Below, one piece after another: positions 5,853 to 7,466 of a stretch of 7,466 nucleotides of DNA (position 1 is the first letter of the stretch; each line of letters begins with the position of its first letter). Source of the stretch: Ramlibacter sp. (GTDB taxonomy: Bacteria; Pseudomonadota; Gammaproteobacteria; Burkholderiales; Burkholderiaceae_C); the NCBI GenBank assembly GCA_028292185.1, contig JAQGMT010000473.1:1-7466 (forward strand), written 5' to 3'. The notes under the pieces are model-generated. The model worked only from the letters and a program-made list of their open reading frames with translations. It was not told the DNA's origin and did no database searches. The translations under genes were made by a program, and so were the position numbers.

Positions 5853-6368
5853 CTATGCGATAGTTTCCGGTCCTTGAGTTCCGGCAAATGTCGCCAGCGC
5901 CTCGCCGGCCAGTCGGTACCGCACCCAATCGCCCATGGGCACCGCGCCAATCGATCTGTAGAACGCGGTCGCAGGATGGTTCCAGTCGAGTACGCTCCAC
6001 TCGAAACGGCCGCAGCCCTGTGTCACAGCTGTATGCGCCAGGTGTTGCAGCATCGCCGTACCTGCACCGGCGTTCCGGTGGGCAGGCGAAACGTATAAGT
6101 CCTCGAGATAGAGACCTTGCCTGCCCTGCCAGGTGGAGTAGTTGAAGAAGTACACGGCGAATCCGGCATCCTCACCCCCAACGCGGCAGACCAGAGCATG
6201 TGCACGGGCCCCTTCTCCAAACAGCGACTTCCGGAGACTCGCCTCCGTGGCGACTACCTCCTGCTCCGCCTTTTCGAATGCCGCCAGTTCCCTAATGAAT
6301 CGAAGGATGAGCGGAACATCGCCGACGCGGGCTGGGCGAATGTCGATCGGAGTGGGGAAGCCAGACAT
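5853..6368 (-). CDS. GNAT N-acetyltransferase, spermidine/spermine acetyltransferase-like
   Basis: A 171-residue single-domain acetyltransferase that would move an acetyl group from acetyl-CoA to an amine. IRPARVGDVPLILRFIRELA (10-29) is the first strand and helices; YLEDLYVSPAHRNAGAGTAM (87-106) contains the acetyl-CoA pyrophosphate loop R98-x-x-G101-x-G103; FEWSVLDWNHPATAFYRSIGA (122-142) holds the usual tyrosine, Y137, at the general-acid position. The YLEDLYV and EWSVLDWNxPAxxFYxxxGA pattern is typical of the group related to spermidine/spermine and thialysine acetyltransferases. Length is complete. The ATG at 6366-6368 has no clear Shine-Dalgarno sequence, but no later start keeps the first strand. 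It lies 203 bp downstream of the GntR gene on the same strand, so it is probably a separate unit. The true substrate is open. Confidence 0.9.
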   Translation of the reverse strand: MSGFPTPIDIRPARVGDVPLILRFIRELAAFEKAEQEVVATEASLRKSLFGEGARAHALVCRVGGEDAGFAVYFFNYSTWQGRQGLYLEDLYVSPAHRNAGAGTAMLQHLAHTAVTQGCGRFEWSVLDWNHPATAFYRSIGAVPMGDWVRYRLAGEALATFAGTQGPETIA

Positions 6369-6380
6369 GCAGAAATTATG

Positions 6381-6404
6381 CAGAACTCGTCAAGGCGGGT
6401 TCTG
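6381..6404. repeat. Inverted repeat upstream of the acetyltransferase gene
   Basis: Arms CAGAACTCG (6381-6389) and CGGGTTCTG (6396-6404) pair throughout, with one G-T pair, around TCAAGG. The repeat begins 12 bases upstream of the acetyltransferase start codon. On the minus strand CATAAT (6374-6379), a possible -10 element, lies just downstream of it. It could be an operator or a 5' leader hairpin. Confidence 0.35.
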
Positions 6405-6444
6405 GCCGAGAGCAGCCATGTTCGTGAGTGCGCCGATGATTGCC

Positions 6445-6470
6445 GCACGGCAGCATCATCCTGGCCGTGC
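6445..6470. repeat. Inverted repeat after the GntR gene
   Basis: GCACGGC (6445-6451) and GCCGTGC (6464-6470) are perfectly complementary around a 12-base loop. The repeat is about 100 bp past the gntR stop codon and has no T-run, so a terminator role is only possible. Confidence 0.25.
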
Positions 6471-6571
6471 CAGATGGGACGTCGCTTCGCAATTGCTGCT
6501 CTTTGAAAGCCCACGCGGCAGCCTTTCGTCCCATCGCTCCGCGGCACTCGCGGGAACTTCGTGGACGTCGC

Positions 6572-7306
6572 TCAAGCAGCCCGCCGCGGAAGCCGGCCGA
6601 GTGCGCGGCTCTTGGCGTCGATCTCGTCCTGGACATGTGTGATGTGCACCGCCATGAGTTCCTCCGCTTCCGGCGCATCGCGGCTGCATATGGCTTCGAC
6701 GATCTGGCCGTGCTCGCTCCAGTGCACCTGGAGCTCCGACAACGCAGTGTGCAGCGGGCGCAGTTTGCCCCAATTCGTTTGCGCGCGTGCCTGATAGATC
6801 ATTTCGAACGCCGCAATCAACAGCGGGTTGCGCGCAGCCGCGGCGATCACCCGGTGTAGCTGATCGTTAAGCTCTTGAGAGCGGCGCACATCGCTGGCGG
6901 CGCCGCCCTGCTCCGTCAGTCGTCGCATTAGCTGGAATTCCTTGCCGGTGCCGCGAATGGCGGCAAGCGAGGCGAGCTTCGGTTCGATGTACAGGCGGGC
7001 CTCGGTGACCTCCATCGGATTGGACACGTCCACCCACTCGTGCGAGGCCACCGTTCCGGACTTGCCCGCGAACGTTCCCTTGCCGACGTGCCGCCACACT
7101 TCCCCTGAGGCCTCCAGCACTGAGAGCGCGTGCCGAAGCGAGCCCCGGCTGATCGAGAGGTCAAGGCATAGCTGGCGCTCCGGCGGCAGCCGGTCGTCCT
7201 TTCGCAGGCTGCGCGTGGCGAGATAGTCGCGCAGCAGTTCGACGTGCCTGTTGCGTTTCGCCGGTCCGTAAGCGCTCGCGATTGGTTCACCAATTGATCC
7301 CGACAT
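6572..7306 (-). CDS. GntR-family regulator with FCD domain
   Basis: A 244-residue regulator of the FadR subgroup of GntR. The winged helix-turn-helix spans about 20-82, with LPPERQLCLDLSISRGSLRH (40-59) and the wing GKGTFAG (75-81). The FCD effector domain spans about 98-228: N147 and H151 in NDQLHRVI, H199 in SEHGQIVEAI and H221 in AVHITH sit where FCD proteins bind a metal that helps hold a carboxylate ligand. Length is normal. The ATG at 7304-7306 has GGAGG eight bases upstream. It diverges from a probable FAH-family gene at the right edge and likely represses that gene and itself; a palindrome ATTGGTTCACCAAT lies inside its own first codons. Ligand unknown; small organic acids are usual for this subgroup. 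Confidence 0.93.
   Translation of the reverse strand: MSGSIGEPIASAYGPAKRNRHVELLRDYLATRSLRKDDRLPPERQLCLDLSISRGSLRHALSVLEASGEVWRHVGKGTFAGKSGTVASHEWVDVSNPMEVTEARLYIEPKLASLAAIRGTGKEFQLMRRLTEQGGAASDVRRSQELNDQLHRVIAAAARNPLLIAAFEMIYQARAQTNWGKLRPLHTALSELQVHWSEHGQIVEAICSRDAPEAEELMAVHITHVQDEIDAKSRALGRLPRRAA
7281..7294. promoter_or_regulatory. Probable GntR operator O1, inside the gntR coding region
   Basis: ATTGGT and ACCAAT are perfectly complementary around TC. The pattern is close to the TNGT...ACNA-type sites known for FadR-subgroup GntR proteins. It overlaps codons 5-9 of gntR, so binding there would block transcript elongation and give autoregulation. Confidence 0.6.
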
Positions 7307-7329
7307 TCCCTGTGCCTCCCTGAAAATCG

Positions 7330-7358
7330 TTGTGAGCGCCGCCCTCGTCCCCTATGCT
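7330..7358 (+). promoter_or_regulatory. Possible promoter for the FAH-like gene
   Basis: TTGTGA (7330-7335) and TATGCT (7353-7358) are 17 bp apart, each matching the sigma-70 consensus at four of six positions. The start point would fall near 7365, placing the palindromes at 7374-7383 and 7392-7406 just downstream, where a bound repressor would block transcription. Confidence 0.35.
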
Positions 7359-7373
7359 TGCGTCCACAAAGGC

Positions 7374-7383
7374 TGGTGCACCA
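7374..7383. promoter_or_regulatory. Possible GntR operator O2
   Basis: TGGTGCACCA is a perfect palindrome and shares the TGGT-N2-ACCA core with O1 at 7283-7292. It lies in the divergent region between gntR and the FAH-like gene. Confidence 0.45.
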
Positions 7384-7391
7384 TCACCGCC

Positions 7392-7406
7392 ATTGGTTGC
7401 TCCAAT
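7392..7406. promoter_or_regulatory. Possible GntR operator O3
   Basis: ATTGG and CCAAT are complementary around TTGCT. Further ATTGGT half-sites stand at 7415-7420 and 7426-7431. The repeated use of one hexamer in about 150 bp suggests a set of binding sites for the neighbouring GntR protein. Confidence 0.5.
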
Positions 7407-7444
7407 CATGCCCGATTGGTCCGAAATTGGTAGATAGGAAATCT

Positions 7445-7466
7445 ATGAAGCTCCTGAGTTTTCAAG
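7445..7466 (+). CDS. Start of a probable fumarylacetoacetate hydrolase-family gene (cut by window edge)
   Basis: Only MKLLSFQ is visible. This opening is very common for bacterial fumarylacetoacetate hydrolase/2-keto-4-pentenoate hydratase-family proteins, which cleave or hydrate keto acids in catabolic pathways. AGGA (7436-7439) stands five bases before the ATG, so a real gene start is likely even though the family call rests on seven residues. It is divergent from the GntR gene and preceded by probable GntR operators. Confidence 0.5.

Noticed and set aside
6142..6859. Plus-strand frames opposite the acetyltransferase and GntR genes
   Set aside because: Antisense shadows without domains or ribosome-binding sites.
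1..7466. CRISPR array, transposon, phage or tRNA/rRNA gene
   Set aside because: No regularly spaced repeats, transposase or integrase motifs, or tRNA-like folds were seen on either strand.

Overview
The window looks like a piece of a high-GC Burkholderiales genome (Variovorax, Bordetella or a relative). The evidence is GC-rich codon use, a Bug/TctC-type periplasmic receptor with no transporter genes beside it, and an accessory layout of small catabolic operons, each next to its own regulator. The genus is inferred; there is no rRNA or housekeeping gene to fix it.

Layout. Positions 1-342 hold no convincing gene, only inverted repeats. Positions 343-4020 (minus strand) form a tight three-gene operon in the order amidase, Bug-type solute-binding protein, enolase-superfamily dehydratase resembling D(-)-tartrate dehydratase, with gaps of 31 and 35 bp. 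A LysR-type regulator (4091-5005, plus strand) diverges from it across 70 bp, the usual arrangement for a LysR protein controlling the neighbouring operon. Positions 5006-5852 are nearly gene-free. They hold one possible 47-residue ORF with a good ribosome-binding site, an AT-richer patch with a promoter-like sequence over a palindrome, and a second copy of a degenerate inverted repeat also seen near the left edge. A GNAT acetyltransferase of the spermidine/spermine acetyltransferase-like group (5853-6368) and a GntR/FCD regulator (6572-7306) follow on the minus strand. At the right edge a plus-strand gene begins with MKLLSFQ, typical of the fumarylacetoacetate hydrolase family. The divergent region between it and gntR carries several ATTGGT/ACCAAT-type palindromes that look like operators.

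How the genes may work together. The main operon reads as a small scavenging pathway. The Bug protein would bind a carboxylate in the periplasm, the amidase would release an acid from an amide, and the dehydratase would remove water from an alpha-hydroxy acid, with tartrate giving oxaloacetate as the best-known precedent. The LysR protein would sense the substrate. The combination of an amidase with a tartrate-dehydratase-like enzyme is the least familiar part and the main candidate for an undescribed pathway. The GntR and FAH-like pair at the right is probably a separate catabolic unit with autoregulation. I see no CRISPR array, transposase, tRNA, rRNA or phage gene.
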